Below, in pieces: positions 50,402 to 59,079 of a stretch of DNA of 64,000 nucleotides; the first letter of the stretch is position 1; the number at the start of each line of letters is the position of its first letter. The position numbers were made by a program, and so were the translations under genes. Below the pieces are notes generated by a model that was given only the letters and a program-made list of their open reading frames with translations, had not been told where the DNA came from and ran no database searches. The stretch comes from an uncultured Marvinbryantia sp. Its GTDB lineage: Bacteria; Bacillota; Clostridia; Lachnospirales; Lachnospiraceae. The stretch lies in the NCBI GenBank assembly GCA_937915375.1, contig CALDMO010000042.1:62001-126000 (forward strand). The letters run 5' to 3'.

Positions 50402-51670
50402 CTATAATCCCAGTTCATCCGGCGCGGAAATTTTTCCGGTTACTGCGCTGGCCGCCGCTACGGCCGGGCTTGCCAAATACACTTCTGATTTTACATGGCC
50501 CATACGTCCGACAAAATTGCGGTTCGTTGTAGAAATACAACGCTCTCCTTCTGCCAGAATACCCATATAACCGCCAAGGCACGGTCCGCAGGTCGGCGTG
50601 CTGACAACTGCTCCTGCCTCAATAAATATCTTCAAAAGGCCTTCTTCCATCGCCTGCAGATAAATCTTCTGTGTCGCCGGGATTACAATGCAGCGTACAC
50701 CTTTTTTCACCTTTCGGCCTTCCAGAATCTTTGCCGCCACACGCAGGTCTTCAATACGTCCGTTGGTACAGGAGCCGATCACAGATTGATCAATTGTCAC
50801 AGCTTCCGTGATCTCATCGATCGTCTTTGTGTTTTCCGGCAGATGCGGAAACGCAACCGTCGGTTTTAAAGCGCCAAGATCAATCGTATATTCCTCATCA
50901 TATACCGCGTCTTCATCTGCTTCAAACACTCTAAATTCACGTTTAGAATGCGCTTTCATATAAGCAATCGCCTTTTCATCTACCGGGAAAATACCGTTTT
51001 TGCCGCCTGCCTCAATCGCCATATTCGCGATCGTAAAACGATCGTCCATAGACAAATTCGCCACACCTTCACCTGTAAACTCCATAGAACGGTACAACGC
51101 GCCATCCACACCGATCATTCCGATAATATGCAGAATCACGTCTTTTCCGCTGACCCATTTGGATGGTTTGCCGATCAGATTAAACTTAATTGCGGACGGC
51201 ACTTTAAACCACGCCTTACCAGTCGCCATACCAGCTGCCATATCCGTACTGCCGACGCCTGTAGAAAATGCGCCTAAAGCGCCGTAGGTACATGTATGAG
51301 AATCCGCGCCAATGATCACATCCCCGGCAACTGTCAATCCACTTTCCGGTAAAAGTGCATGTTCAATTCCCATCTGTCCGACGTCAAAATAATTTGTGAT
51401 ATCATGCTTTGCCGCAAACTGACGCACGCACTTGCAGTGTTCCGCTGACTTAATATCTTTATTCGGAATAAAATGATCCATAACAAGCGCAATCTTTTCT
51501 TTGTCAAATACGCCATCTTTTGTAAATTTATCCATTTCATGAATCGCTACCGGCGAAGTAATATCGTTTCCCAGCACCAGATCCAAATCCGCCTCGATCA
51601 ACTGTCCAGCTTCTACAGACGGAAGATGCGCTGCAGCAGCCAGAATTTTCTGTGTCATTGTCATTCCCAT
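50402..51670 (-). CDS. leuC: 3-isopropylmalate dehydratase large subunit
   Basis: A 422-residue aconitase-fold subunit with a 4Fe-4S cluster; it isomerises 2-isopropylmalate. The cluster Cys lie in VIGSCTNGR and TPTCGPCLGG; DSHTCTYGALGAFSTGVGSTD is the signature. The frame stays open 35 codons upstream, but AGGAGG lies 9 nt before the ATG at 51670. No T-box or clear leader precedes it. A serine-hydrolase gene diverges 154 bp away. Confidence 0.96.
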   Translation of the reverse strand: MGMTMTQKILAAAAHLPSVEAGQLIEADLDLVLGNDITSPVAIHEMDKFTKDGVFDKEKIALVMDHFIPNKDIKSAEHCKCVRQFAAKHDITNYFDVGQMGIEHALLPESGLTVAGDVIIGADSHTCTYGALGAFSTGVGSTDMAAGMATGKAWFKVPSAIKFNLIGKPSKWVSGKDVILHIIGMIGVDGALYRSMEFTGEGVANLSMDDRFTIANMAIEAGGKNGIFPVDEKAIAYMKAHSKREFRVFEADEDAVYDEEYTIDLGALKPTVAFPHLPENTKTIDEITEAVTIDQSVIGSCTNGRIEDLRVAAKILEGRKVKKGVRCIVIPATQKIYLQAMEEGLLKIFIEAGAVVSTPTCGPCLGGYMGILAEGERCISTTNRNFVGRMGHVKSEVYLASPAVAAASAVTGKISAPDELGL

Positions 51671-51824
51671 AATGATTCCTCCTGCTTTTCTCTTGTTCTT
51701 TCCCGGATATACAGAGTTATTTATAAATATACATCTGTAAAACCAAAATTCTTTTTTAGTATAGCACAAACTCATATGACTGTCAGCAAAAATGTGTTAT
51801 ACTTTGGACAAGGGAGGAATGAAC

Positions 51825-53021
51825 ATGAAAAAATATTTTTTACGTATATTTATCCTGCTGCTGTTTCTTGTTATGTTGCCGCTTAATTCTCCGGCCGCAC
51901 CCGCAGCAGCTGTGAACGCCGCTTCTACTTCCAGAAACACTTACAAAAATAACCTGCACAAGGAAAACGGCAAACTTTACTACTATAATTCCAAAGGAAA
52001 ACATGTAAAAAGCTGCTGGAAAAAAATCAAGGGAAAAAAATATTATTTCCGGTATAACGGTCAGGCAGCAACTGGTTTCGTGACAATCCGAAACAAACGC
52101 TACTGCTTTGCCTCTAACGGTGTAATGCGCACAGGCTGGTACAAAAAAGGCAGCAGTAAATACTATTTTCATAAATCAACCGGTGTTATGGCAAAAGGTT
52201 GGACGCGTATTTACGGTAAGTCCTACTATTTTAAGAGCAACGGCGTGATGGCGAAAAGCTGTTGGATCAAAGGCAAATACGTAGACAAAAACGGCGTCTA
52301 TCAACCAAAGAAAAAACAGTCTATGACCTCACTTCAGAAAAAACTGAAAAACGAGATTAAAAACTATCGCGGGAAATGGTCGATTTATGTAAAAAATCTG
52401 AACACGAATCAATCCTTTACGATCAATAACCGCAAGGTTTATGCAGCCAGTCTGATTAAGTTGTTCGCCATGTCAAGCGCTTATGACCGTATTAAAGCGA
52501 ATCAATTAAAGGAATCTTCCGTCAGCAATCTCTTAAACAGTATGATAACCGTCAGCAGCAACGACGCATTCAACAGTGTCGTCCGCAAAATCGGACGTTC
52601 CCGCGTCAATTCCTGGTGTAAAGCAAACGGCTATCTCTCCACAAAACTGGTACATGAATTGCCGAGGGGAAGCAACAACTTTAACCTGTCCAACTCCAAT
52701 TACACCACTGTCAAGGACTGCGGACAGCTTTTGGAGAGTATTTACCGTGGGAAATGCGTCAGCAAATCGGCTTCTAAAAAAATGCTAAACCTTCTGAAAC
52801 AGCAGACCCGCCGCACCAAAATCCCCGCAGGAATCCCTTCCGGCGTCACTGTGGCAAATAAAACCGGAGAAACAGATGATGTGACCCATGACGCAGCCAT
52901 TGTCTATTCCAGAGGCGCAACCTATGTCCTCTGCGTGATGGGAGACGTACCAGGCTATGGATGGAATTCAGCAGGAAATGTGACAAAGATTTCAAAGATT
53001 GTGTATCATTATTTCAATTAA
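51825..53021 (+). CDS. Secreted wall-binding serine hydrolase (class A beta-lactamase fold)
   Basis: A 398-residue secreted protein. A signal peptide (about 1-32, ending VNAAS) is followed by four to five choline-binding-type aromatic repeats (about 40-155: GKKYYFRYNGQ, KYYFHKSTGVMAKGW, KSYYFKSNGVMAK), and then a serine hydrolase with SLIK (209-212), SSN (244-246) and KTG (346-348). All three active-site motifs are intact. Class A-like folds of this sort act as carboxypeptidases or beta-lactamases. The ATG at 51825 is 7 nt after GGGAGG. It diverges from leuC. No resistance claim can be made from sequence. Confidence 0.85.
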   Translation: MKKYFLRIFILLLFLVMLPLNSPAAPAAAVNAASTSRNTYKNNLHKENGKLYYYNSKGKHVKSCWKKIKGKKYYFRYNGQAATGFVTIRNKRYCFASNGVMRTGWYKKGSSKYYFHKSTGVMAKGWTRIYGKSYYFKSNGVMAKSCWIKGKYVDKNGVYQPKKKQSMTSLQKKLKNEIKNYRGKWSIYVKNLNTNQSFTINNRKVYAASLIKLFAMSSAYDRIKANQLKESSVSNLLNSMITVSSNDAFNSVVRKIGRSRVNSWCKANGYLSTKLVHELPRGSNNFNLSNSNYTTVKDCGQLLESIYRGKCVSKSASKKMLNLLKQQTRRTKIPAGIPSGVTVANKTGETDDVTHDAAIVYSRGATYVLCVMGDVPGYGWNSAGNVTKISKIVYHYFN

Positions 53022-53056
53022 TCTCGCACGCGGGCTGACGCCCTATACCCGTTCAC

Positions 53057-53097
53057 AAAAAATACCCGAAAAGAGTACACTCTTTCGGGTATTTTTA
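53057..53097. terminator. Bidirectional terminator between the serine hydrolase gene and ilvC
   Basis: AAATACCCGAAA(A)GAGT with ACTCTTTCGGGTATTT, then TTATT; A-run on the other side. Confidence 0.88.
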
Positions 53098-53126
53098 TTC
53101 ACTCGCACACGGCTTAAGCCTTCACG

Positions 53127-54146
53127 TTAGTTATTGATGAGTTTGTCTTCGCCATTCCAGCTGTAGAGTTTACGGATTTCTTCTCCAACTACCTCTGCCG
53201 GATGCTCTGCTGCCAGTTTACGCATTGCTTTGAAGTGTACCTGAGAACCTGCGTCAGACATATCCAGCAGGAAGTCTTTTGCAAAAGTACCATCCTGGAT
53301 ATCCGCCAGAATCTTCTTCATTGCCTTCTTGGTATCTTCTGTAATGATCTTCGGTCCGGTGATGTAATCGCCGTACTCTGCAGTATTAGAAATAGAATAT
53401 CTCATACCCGCGAAACCAGACTGGTAAATCAGATCTACAATCAGTTTCATTTCATGGATACATTCAAAATATGCGTTTCTCGGATCATATCCAGCCTCTA
53501 CCAATGTCTCGAAACCAGCCTGCATCAGCGCGCAGACACCACCGCAAAGAACAGCCTGTTCACCAAAAAGGTCTGTCTCCGTCTCTGTACGGAAGGTAGT
53601 TTCCAGAACACCCGCTCTTGCTCCGCCGATTGCCAATGCATATGCCAGAGCTTTGTCCAGAGCCTTGCCTGTTGCATCCTGATGAACCGCTACCAGACAC
53701 GGAACACCCTTGCCTGCCTGATATTCGCTTCTTACGGTATGACCAGGTCCTTTCGGAGCGATCATGGTAACGTCTACATTCTTCGGCGGTACGATACATC
53801 CGAAATGAATATTGAAACCATGTGCAAACATCAGCATATTTCCTTCTTCCAGATTTGGCTCAATATCTTTTTTATACATTGCCGCCTGTTTTTCATCATT
53901 GATCAGAATCATGATAATATCTGCTTTTTTTGCAGCTTCTGCTGCTGTATAAACTTCAAAGCCCTGTTCCTCCGCACGTTTCCAGGAACGGCTTCCTTCA
54001 TACAAACCAATAATAACATGGCATCCGGACTCTTTCGCGTTCAATGCATGTGCATGTCCCTGACTGCCGTAACCGATAATGGCAATTGTTTTACCTTCTA
54101 ACAATGAGAGGTTGCAGTCTTCCTGATAGTAAATCTTTGCTTCCAT
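53127..54146 (-). CDS. ilvC: Ketol-acid reductoisomerase
   Basis: A 339-residue class I enzyme that isomerises and reduces acetolactate in valine and isoleucine synthesis. AIIGYGSQGHAHALNAKESG is the cofactor loop, FAHGFNIHFG the His region, and DLFGEQAVLCGGV the metal-binding Asp-Glu pair, with ECIHEMKLIVDL following. The ATG at 54146 lies 8 nt after GGAGG; an earlier in-frame ATG is not supported. It is 50 nt after ilvN. Confidence 0.97.
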   Translation of the reverse strand: MEAKIYYQEDCNLSLLEGKTIAIIGYGSQGHAHALNAKESGCHVIIGLYEGSRSWKRAEEQGFEVYTAAEAAKKADIIMILINDEKQAAMYKKDIEPNLEEGNMLMFAHGFNIHFGCIVPPKNVDVTMIAPKGPGHTVRSEYQAGKGVPCLVAVHQDATGKALDKALAYALAIGGARAGVLETTFRTETETDLFGEQAVLCGGVCALMQAGFETLVEAGYDPRNAYFECIHEMKLIVDLIYQSGFAGMRYSISNTAEYGDYITGPKIITEDTKKAMKKILADIQDGTFAKDFLLDMSDAGSQVHFKAMRKLAAEHPAEVVGEEIRKLYSWNGEDKLINN

Positions 54147-54196
54147 TTTTTCATCCTCCATCTTTTTATTGTTAAAGGGAAACCCCTTTAGCATCT

Positions 54197-54694
54197 TTAT
54201 AAATATCTGATATCATCTGAGCCTCTGGAGAGTCCGGTGATACCGGTTCTCGCCAATTCCAGAATCTCATAACCCTTCATCAGCTCCATAAACGCATTCA
54301 GCTTGGACAAATCACCTGTCAGCTCAATGATCATGGAATCCTTATTAATATCTACAATCTTGGCCCGGAAAATATCACATACAGCGCTGAGCGGCTGACG
54401 GTCCTTTGCCTCCGCACGAACCTTAACCAGAATCAATTCGCGGCTTACGCTTTCGCCTTCTTTTAAAATTTTTACATCTGCCACATCAATCAGCTTAGCC
54501 AACTGTTTTTCGATCTGATCCAGAATCTGCTCATCCCCATTCACCACGACCGTCATACGAGAATAGCGCGGATCTGCCGTTTCACCCACCGTCAGACTGT
54601 CGATATTGTAGCCTCTGCGGCTGAACAGACCAGACACACGGCTGAGCACACCGGATGTATTGTCAACAAGCATAGATAATATTCTCTGTTTCAC
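54197..54694 (-). CDS. ilvN: Acetolactate synthase regulatory subunit
   Basis: A 165-residue small subunit with an N-terminal ACT domain (LSMLVDNTSGVLSRVSGLFSRRGYNIDSLTV) and a C-terminal ALS domain. It confers valine feedback on IlvB. The start is a GTG at 54694, preceded by AAGGGGTG. The catalytic subunit ilvB is not adjacent, so this regulatory subunit is split from its partner. It shares a transcript with ilvC from the promoter at 54724-54752. Confidence 0.95.
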   Translation of the reverse strand: MKQRILSMLVDNTSGVLSRVSGLFSRRGYNIDSLTVGETADPRYSRMTVVVNGDEQILDQIEKQLAKLIDVADVKILKEGESVSRELILVKVRAEAKDRQPLSAVCDIFRAKIVDINKDSMIIELTGDLSKLNAFMELMKGYEILELARTGITGLSRGSDDIRYL

Positions 54695-54723
54695 TCTTTT
54701 TCACCCCTTTATAGATTACGTTA

Positions 54724-54752
54724 ATTTTAGCAACGATAGGTTTCTTTGTCAA
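54724..54752 (-). promoter_or_regulatory. ilvN-ilvC promoter
   Basis: Minus strand TTGACA (54747-54752), 17-nt spacer, TAAAAT (54724-54729). No leader long enough for a T-box lies between it and ilvN. Confidence 0.85.
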
Positions 54753-54779
54753 CACTTTAATAAAATAAAGCAGATAACA

Positions 54780-54811
54780 AAGGGCAGCTGCATATCCTGC
54801 GCAGCTGCCCT
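54780..54811 (-). terminator. Terminator of the CBS-domain gene
   Basis: AGGGCAGCTGC / GCAGCTGCCCT with a 9-nt loop, then TTTGTT on the minus strand. Confidence 0.85.
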
Positions 54812-54828
54812 GACTCCAGTTTTTCTTT

Positions 54829-55257
54829 TTAACCCGTTTTGCTTTTCTGCAAATTCTCTTTATAAGAATTATAACAGTACAGCATGATGTCCTTACGTGT
54901 CACAATACCGATGAACGTGTGATTATCATCAATCACCGGAACAAAGTTCTGATTCATACAGGACATCACCAGATCGTCAATATCGCATTGCGCGTTGACC
55001 GGTTCATTGTACCAGTGGCGATCCACCTCCGAAAGCGGAACATCCTCCGCATCATAAAGATCTTTCAGTCTTTTCTCTTTGATGTGCCATAAAAGATCTC
55101 CCTCGGTAATCGTCCCCATATAGTTGCCGTTTCGGTTGATGATCGGAACAGCGCTGTATCGATAATGCTGCATTTTCTCGATTGCCTGACGCAGTGAGTA
55201 GTCATCGTACAAGTAGGCCACTTCACTTTTCGGCGTCAAAAAAAACAAAATATTCAT
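54829..55257 (-). CDS. CBS domain protein
   Basis: A 142-residue protein made of two CBS motifs (YSLRQAIEKMQHYRYSAVPIINRNG and CDIDDLVMSCMNQNFVPVIDDNHTFIGIVTRKDI), which usually pair and bind adenosyl nucleotides. No effector domain is attached, so it may regulate a partner by sensing AMP or ATP. The frame continues 32 codons upstream, but the ATG at 55257 has AAGAGG and the family-like start MNILFFLTPKSEV. It has its own promoter. Confidence 0.85.
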   Translation of the reverse strand: MNILFFLTPKSEVAYLYDDYSLRQAIEKMQHYRYSAVPIINRNGNYMGTITEGDLLWHIKEKRLKDLYDAEDVPLSEVDRHWYNEPVNAQCDIDDLVMSCMNQNFVPVIDDNHTFIGIVTRKDIMLYCYNSYKENLQKSKTG

Positions 55258-55305
55258 AGTGCGTGCCTCTTTACCCTCGTTTATGTAATTGATTTTTACA
55301 TTTTC

Positions 55306-55334
55306 ATTATACGACAAGCACGCGCATACGTCAA
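55306..55334 (-). promoter_or_regulatory. Promoter of the CBS-domain gene
   Basis: Minus strand TTGACG (55329-55334), 17-nt spacer, TATAAT (55306-55311). Confidence 0.88.
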
Positions 55335-55401
55335 CGATAACACAAAAGTTCACAGAATTTTAAGCTTTATCATTGTATATTTTGCACAATTTTTATACTT
55401 T

Positions 55402-56865
55402 TTATTGCTTCTTCTCCTGCTCCCGCTGAATCTCCGGAAACGCTGACAGCAGCGGTTTTTCCGACTTCTGTTTTATTTTTCTATTTACATAATTTTTTGT
55501 AATTCGATGCACAGCCGGTGAAAGCGTTAACACGCCGATCAAATTCGGAACCGCCATCAGTCCGTTAAAAGTATCCGACAGTTCCCACACCGCTCCCACT
55601 TTCATAACCGCTCCCCAAAATACGATACCTATAAAAACAATCTGATAGAAACCCCCGGCACGCGCTCCAAATAGAAATTCAACTGCCCGAATTCCGTATT
55701 GGCTCCATCCCAGCAAAGTCGTAAACGCGAACAGCAAAATCGCCGCGGCAATAAAAATCCCTCCTGCTTTTCCAAAAACGCTGGAAAAAGCTTCCCCCGA
55801 CAATGCGGAAGGCGGCAGGTCACTGATCATTTCTCCTGTCCGCAAATTTACCAATCCCACTGACAGGATAGAAAACGCAGTCAACGTACAGACCAGTATT
55901 GTATCAACAAACACTTCTAAAATTCCCCACATCCCCTGCTGTACCGGTTCACACACATCAGCGTTCGCATGTACTATTACAGAGGAACCGAGTCCCGCTT
56001 CATTGGAAAATACGCCTCGTTTCATCCCTAAAGTCACCGCAGTCTTCATTCCATAGCCGACAATTCCGCCGCCTGCAGCTTTCATTCCGAACGCCCCTTT
56101 AAAAACAGCGTTCAAAACATCCGGTATCTGTTTAAAGTTTGAAAAGAATATCGCCAGTGTGCCGAACAGATACGCAACCGCCATAAACGGTATCAGCTTT
56201 TCCGCTACCAAAGCCACACGTTTCATACCGCCTGTTATCACAATTCCTGTCAAAACCGTCAGCACAGCTCCTGTTAATGCCGGTTCTATTCCGAAAACAT
56301 TTTCCATATTTCCGGCAATCGCATTTACCTGACTCATATTTCCAATGCCGAACGAGGCCAACAAACAAAAAACAGAAAACAAGATTGCTAATATCATTCC
56401 AAATATACGGCAATGTTTTTTTGTGCCAAGTCCGTCTCTTAGATAATACATAGCGCCGCCGCACCACTGTCCGTCTTTTTTCCGGTGACGATAATAAATG
56501 CCCAATACTTTTTCCGAAAAACCAGTCATCATCCCAAAAACTGCCGCAACCCACATCCAAAATACAGCGCCCGGTCCGCCGCTTGCGATAGCCGAAGCCA
56601 CACCGACAATATTTCCTGTACCGATTGTTGCCGCAAGCGCAACGCAGAGCGACTGAAACTGAGAAATAGAAGTGCCGTCTGTCTGCACTTTTTTCTCAAA
56701 CAAACTCCCCAACGTACTCTTCAGCCAATGTCTCAGATAACGAAACTGAAATCCACCGTTTAAAATGGTTAAAAATATTCCGCTTCCGACTAACAAGACC
56801 AACATCGGTGTTCCCCAAACCAGTTTTCCCACCCATCCGTTTATCTCTGTAATCCGATCCAGCAT
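55402..56865 (-). CDS. Alanine/glycine:cation symporter (AGCS family)
   Basis: A 487-residue transporter with about 11 hydrophobic spans. AATIGTGNIVGVASAIASGGPGAVFWMW near residues 75-103 is the AGCS hallmark, and MKRGVFSNEAGLGSSVIVHANA the conserved loop. It imports alanine or glycine with Na+ or H+. ATG at 56865 and GTG at 56874 are both possible; neither has ideal ribosome spacing. The tail (KQKSEKPLL) is basic. It is independent of its neighbours. Confidence 0.93.
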   Translation of the reverse strand: MLDRITEINGWVGKLVWGTPMLVLLVGSGIFLTILNGGFQFRYLRHWLKSTLGSLFEKKVQTDGTSISQFQSLCVALAATIGTGNIVGVASAIASGGPGAVFWMWVAAVFGMMTGFSEKVLGIYYRHRKKDGQWCGGAMYYLRDGLGTKKHCRIFGMILAILFSVFCLLASFGIGNMSQVNAIAGNMENVFGIEPALTGAVLTVLTGIVITGGMKRVALVAEKLIPFMAVAYLFGTLAIFFSNFKQIPDVLNAVFKGAFGMKAAGGGIVGYGMKTAVTLGMKRGVFSNEAGLGSSVIVHANADVCEPVQQGMWGILEVFVDTILVCTLTAFSILSVGLVNLRTGEMISDLPPSALSGEAFSSVFGKAGGIFIAAAILLFAFTTLLGWSQYGIRAVEFLFGARAGGFYQIVFIGIVFWGAVMKVGAVWELSDTFNGLMAVPNLIGVLTLSPAVHRITKNYVNRKIKQKSEKPLLSAFPEIQREQEKKQ

Positions 56866-56918
56866 TCTCCGCACATTCCTGCTTTTTATGCCATATTATT
56901 TCTCAGAATACAAAATTA

Positions 56919-56947
56919 GAACCGTCGAATCATTTTCCGACGGTTCT
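56919..56947 (-). terminator. Terminator of the C39-type peptidase gene
   Basis: AGAACCGTCG / CGACGGTTCT with a 9-nt loop, followed by AATTTTG on the minus strand. Confidence 0.8.
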
Positions 56948-56956
56948 GCATCCTAT

Positions 56957-58030
56957 TTATTCACTTGGCGATTCAATAGTTTCAGTCTCTGCCGGATGTT
57001 CTTCCTCCTCGGCCATCTCCAATAAAAGCATCTCCTGCAGAGTTCTGTCTTCTTCGTCTTTTTCCAAAATCTCCTGCAGCTGCTCTTCCTCCGTTTTTTC
57101 CTCCCGGTTTTTCAATACCACAGCATTTTTACCGGTTATCTCATAAATCCGCTCAAATTCTTCCAAATCTCGTGTAACGATCCCTTCCAGCGGATCGTTG
57201 ATCTGTACGGTTCCTTCGTCCAGGTCATATCCGGACAACACCGCGCAGTGCTCCTGACGATACCATCTGTAAATACGTCCTTTGTACTCACCGATCTCAC
57301 TCGTGAATTCTGGTTCTTCCATATACATACTTGTCCATATGATCACCGGCGTTCCCAAGGATACATACTTAAAAAGATCCTCAAGGTCTGTATCTGTAAC
57401 GTCATACGCATCATATTCCAATTCATGATCCAGAAAAATCTCCTGCGCTGTCATAGCAATCACCGGCGGAAAACATCCCGCCCCTTCATCCGAATACGGA
57501 TCACCGATATAGCCGATCGCCATATTGTCATCCTCTCGATTATAAATCAGATATTCGCTGGCCACTTCGTCCTTACCAATATCAATTCCTTCATACTGCA
57601 GCGCCATTGTCAGGGCAACCGACTCGCAGCCAGTAGGCAAAAGCGGTTTCTGTAAAATAACCGGCACAGCCAGATATGATGCCCTCGGTGGAAACATCAC
57701 CTTATCCAATTCAAATGCCGTTTCGGCCTCCGCAATGCCCGGAATCTCGTAATCCTCCGGAAGCAGGCGTTCCTTGGAGCGGCGGTATAACGTCCCCTCC
57801 GATTCTTCTTGAGACTCCTGCTCGATGTCTCCCTCGTAAGATTCTTCCTCCTGACTATCTATTTCTTCATCGGAAAAAATTCCCGCTCTCCAATTATCTG
57901 TTGTCTCTGTCTCCCAGCCATATTCTTCCTGCGGTTCCAAAAATTCCTCCGCAAATACATCCCTTTTCAGAAATATGGAAGTCATCAAAATACAGGCAAA
58001 CGCGCCTGCTATGATCTGTCTCTTTTTCAT
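56957..58030 (-). CDS. Secreted C39-like cysteine peptidase family protein
   Basis: A 357-residue exported protein. A signal peptide (about 1-27) precedes an acidic linker (residues 28-90 are very rich in Glu, Asp and Ser), then a papain-like C39 domain with Cys135 (LPTGCESVALTMAL), His261 (EHCAVLSGYD) and Asp279 (INDPLEG). A highly acidic tail follows (EEKTEEEQLQEILEKDEE). Clostridial relatives are called C39 family peptidases; the substrate is unknown. It is not next to a bacteriocin ABC transporter, so a leader-peptidase role is unlikely. Promoter at 58059-58088. Confidence 0.85.
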   Translation of the reverse strand: MKKRQIIAGAFACILMTSIFLKRDVFAEEFLEPQEEYGWETETTDNWRAGIFSDEEIDSQEEESYEGDIEQESQEESEGTLYRRSKERLLPEDYEIPGIAEAETAFELDKVMFPPRASYLAVPVILQKPLLPTGCESVALTMALQYEGIDIGKDEVASEYLIYNREDDNMAIGYIGDPYSDEGAGCFPPVIAMTAQEIFLDHELEYDAYDVTDTDLEDLFKYVSLGTPVIIWTSMYMEEPEFTSEIGEYKGRIYRWYRQEHCAVLSGYDLDEGTVQINDPLEGIVTRDLEEFERIYEITGKNAVVLKNREEKTEEEQLQEILEKDEEDRTLQEMLLLEMAEEEEHPAETETIESPSE

Positions 58031-58058
58031 ATCAAACCTCTTTTTATTTCTTTCTGTC

Positions 58059-58088
58059 AGTATAACATATCGACTTTTCAGATTGCAA
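58059..58088 (-). promoter_or_regulatory. Promoter of the C39-type peptidase gene
   Basis: Minus strand TTGCAA (58083-58088), 18-nt spacer, TATACT (58059-58064). Confidence 0.7.
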
Positions 58089-58155
58089 GCGAGCTTCCAT
58101 TTTCTTCATAATTCTTTTATTTCCATAATATTTTTCTAAGATTTGGAGCATTCTT

Positions 58156-58995
58156 TCATTTTACGTAAACAACACCATACGCACCGGTTCCGATATGGCT
58201 GCCAATTGTTGCACCAATCCCACGGAGTTTCGGAGCACCGTAATCCAGACCATTCTTCGCAAGATACTTGATAAACGCGGCGCAGTTTTTCTTGTCATAG
58301 GAATAAAGAAAGTAAATCGGATATGCTTCATCCGGGCATTCCTCACGCAGGACTTTTTCCAGTACCTTATTCACATGGCGCAGTCCGATCTGTTTGCTGA
58401 ACAGCTCCACCTTACCGTCCGCCACACAAATTACCGGTTTCAGATTTACCAGATTGCCAATTGCCGCCTGGCTTTTGGAAACACGACCGCCTTTATATAA
58501 ATATTCCAGCGTTTCCAATCCCGCATAGATACGAATGCGCGGTATCAGTGCCTCCACTTCCGCAACAATCCGTTCCACACTCACTCCCTGTTTACGCAGG
58601 TATGCGGCACGATCCACCAGAATACGCATACCAAGCGTCGCCGTCCGACTGTCAATGATATGGATATCCTCATACTCTGCCATATCCTTCGCAATCGTTG
58701 CTGCCTGGATTGTACCGCTCAGCTCCCCGGAAATCAGGATCACAATCACAGAATCGCCTGCTGCCTTAGCCTTTTCAAAATGTTCTAAAAAAAGTGACGG
58801 AGACGGCTGCGCCGTCTTCGGCATTTCCTTCGACGCTGCCAGCCTTTCAAAAAATGCCTCTTTCGCGAGATCTACACTATCCTGAAAAACCTCATCCCCA
58901 AAAGTTACTGTCATCGGTACGCAGATAATCCCGCGTCTTTCAATCTCCTGTACAGAATAATCTGCTGCAGAATCTGTTATAATCTGAATTCCCAT
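58156..58995 (-). CDS. DegV family fatty-acid-binding protein (copy 2)
   Basis: A 279-residue DegV paralogue, the same length as copy 1 but clearly divergent. It has IITDSAADYS at the start, the ILISGELSGTIQAA ligand loop, IIDSRTATLG and LETLEYLYKGGRVSKSQA. The more standard KGGR motif is kept here, while copy 1 has KNGR. The ATG at 58995 follows GGAGAAA; the frame is open 27 codons further upstream. It is 84 nt downstream of trmO and may share its transcript. Confidence 0.92.
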   Translation of the reverse strand: MGIQIITDSAADYSVQEIERRGIICVPMTVTFGDEVFQDSVDLAKEAFFERLAASKEMPKTAQPSPSLFLEHFEKAKAAGDSVIVILISGELSGTIQAATIAKDMAEYEDIHIIDSRTATLGMRILVDRAAYLRKQGVSVERIVAEVEALIPRIRIYAGLETLEYLYKGGRVSKSQAAIGNLVNLKPVICVADGKVELFSKQIGLRHVNKVLEKVLREECPDEAYPIYFLYSYDKKNCAAFIKYLAKNGLDYGAPKLRGIGATIGSHIGTGAYGVVYVK

Positions 58996-59079
58996 CTTTT
59001 CTCCCTTTTCTCTGATATTAGTATTATGCAACCGTCCATGCAGCAGTCCGCTGTCTGCTCTCTCGCTTTTCTCCATATT

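Noticed and set aside
54695..54828. ilvN leader considered as a T-box or peptide attenuator
   Set aside because: Only about 30 nt lie between promoter and start; the hairpin at 54780-54811 belongs to the CBS-domain gene.
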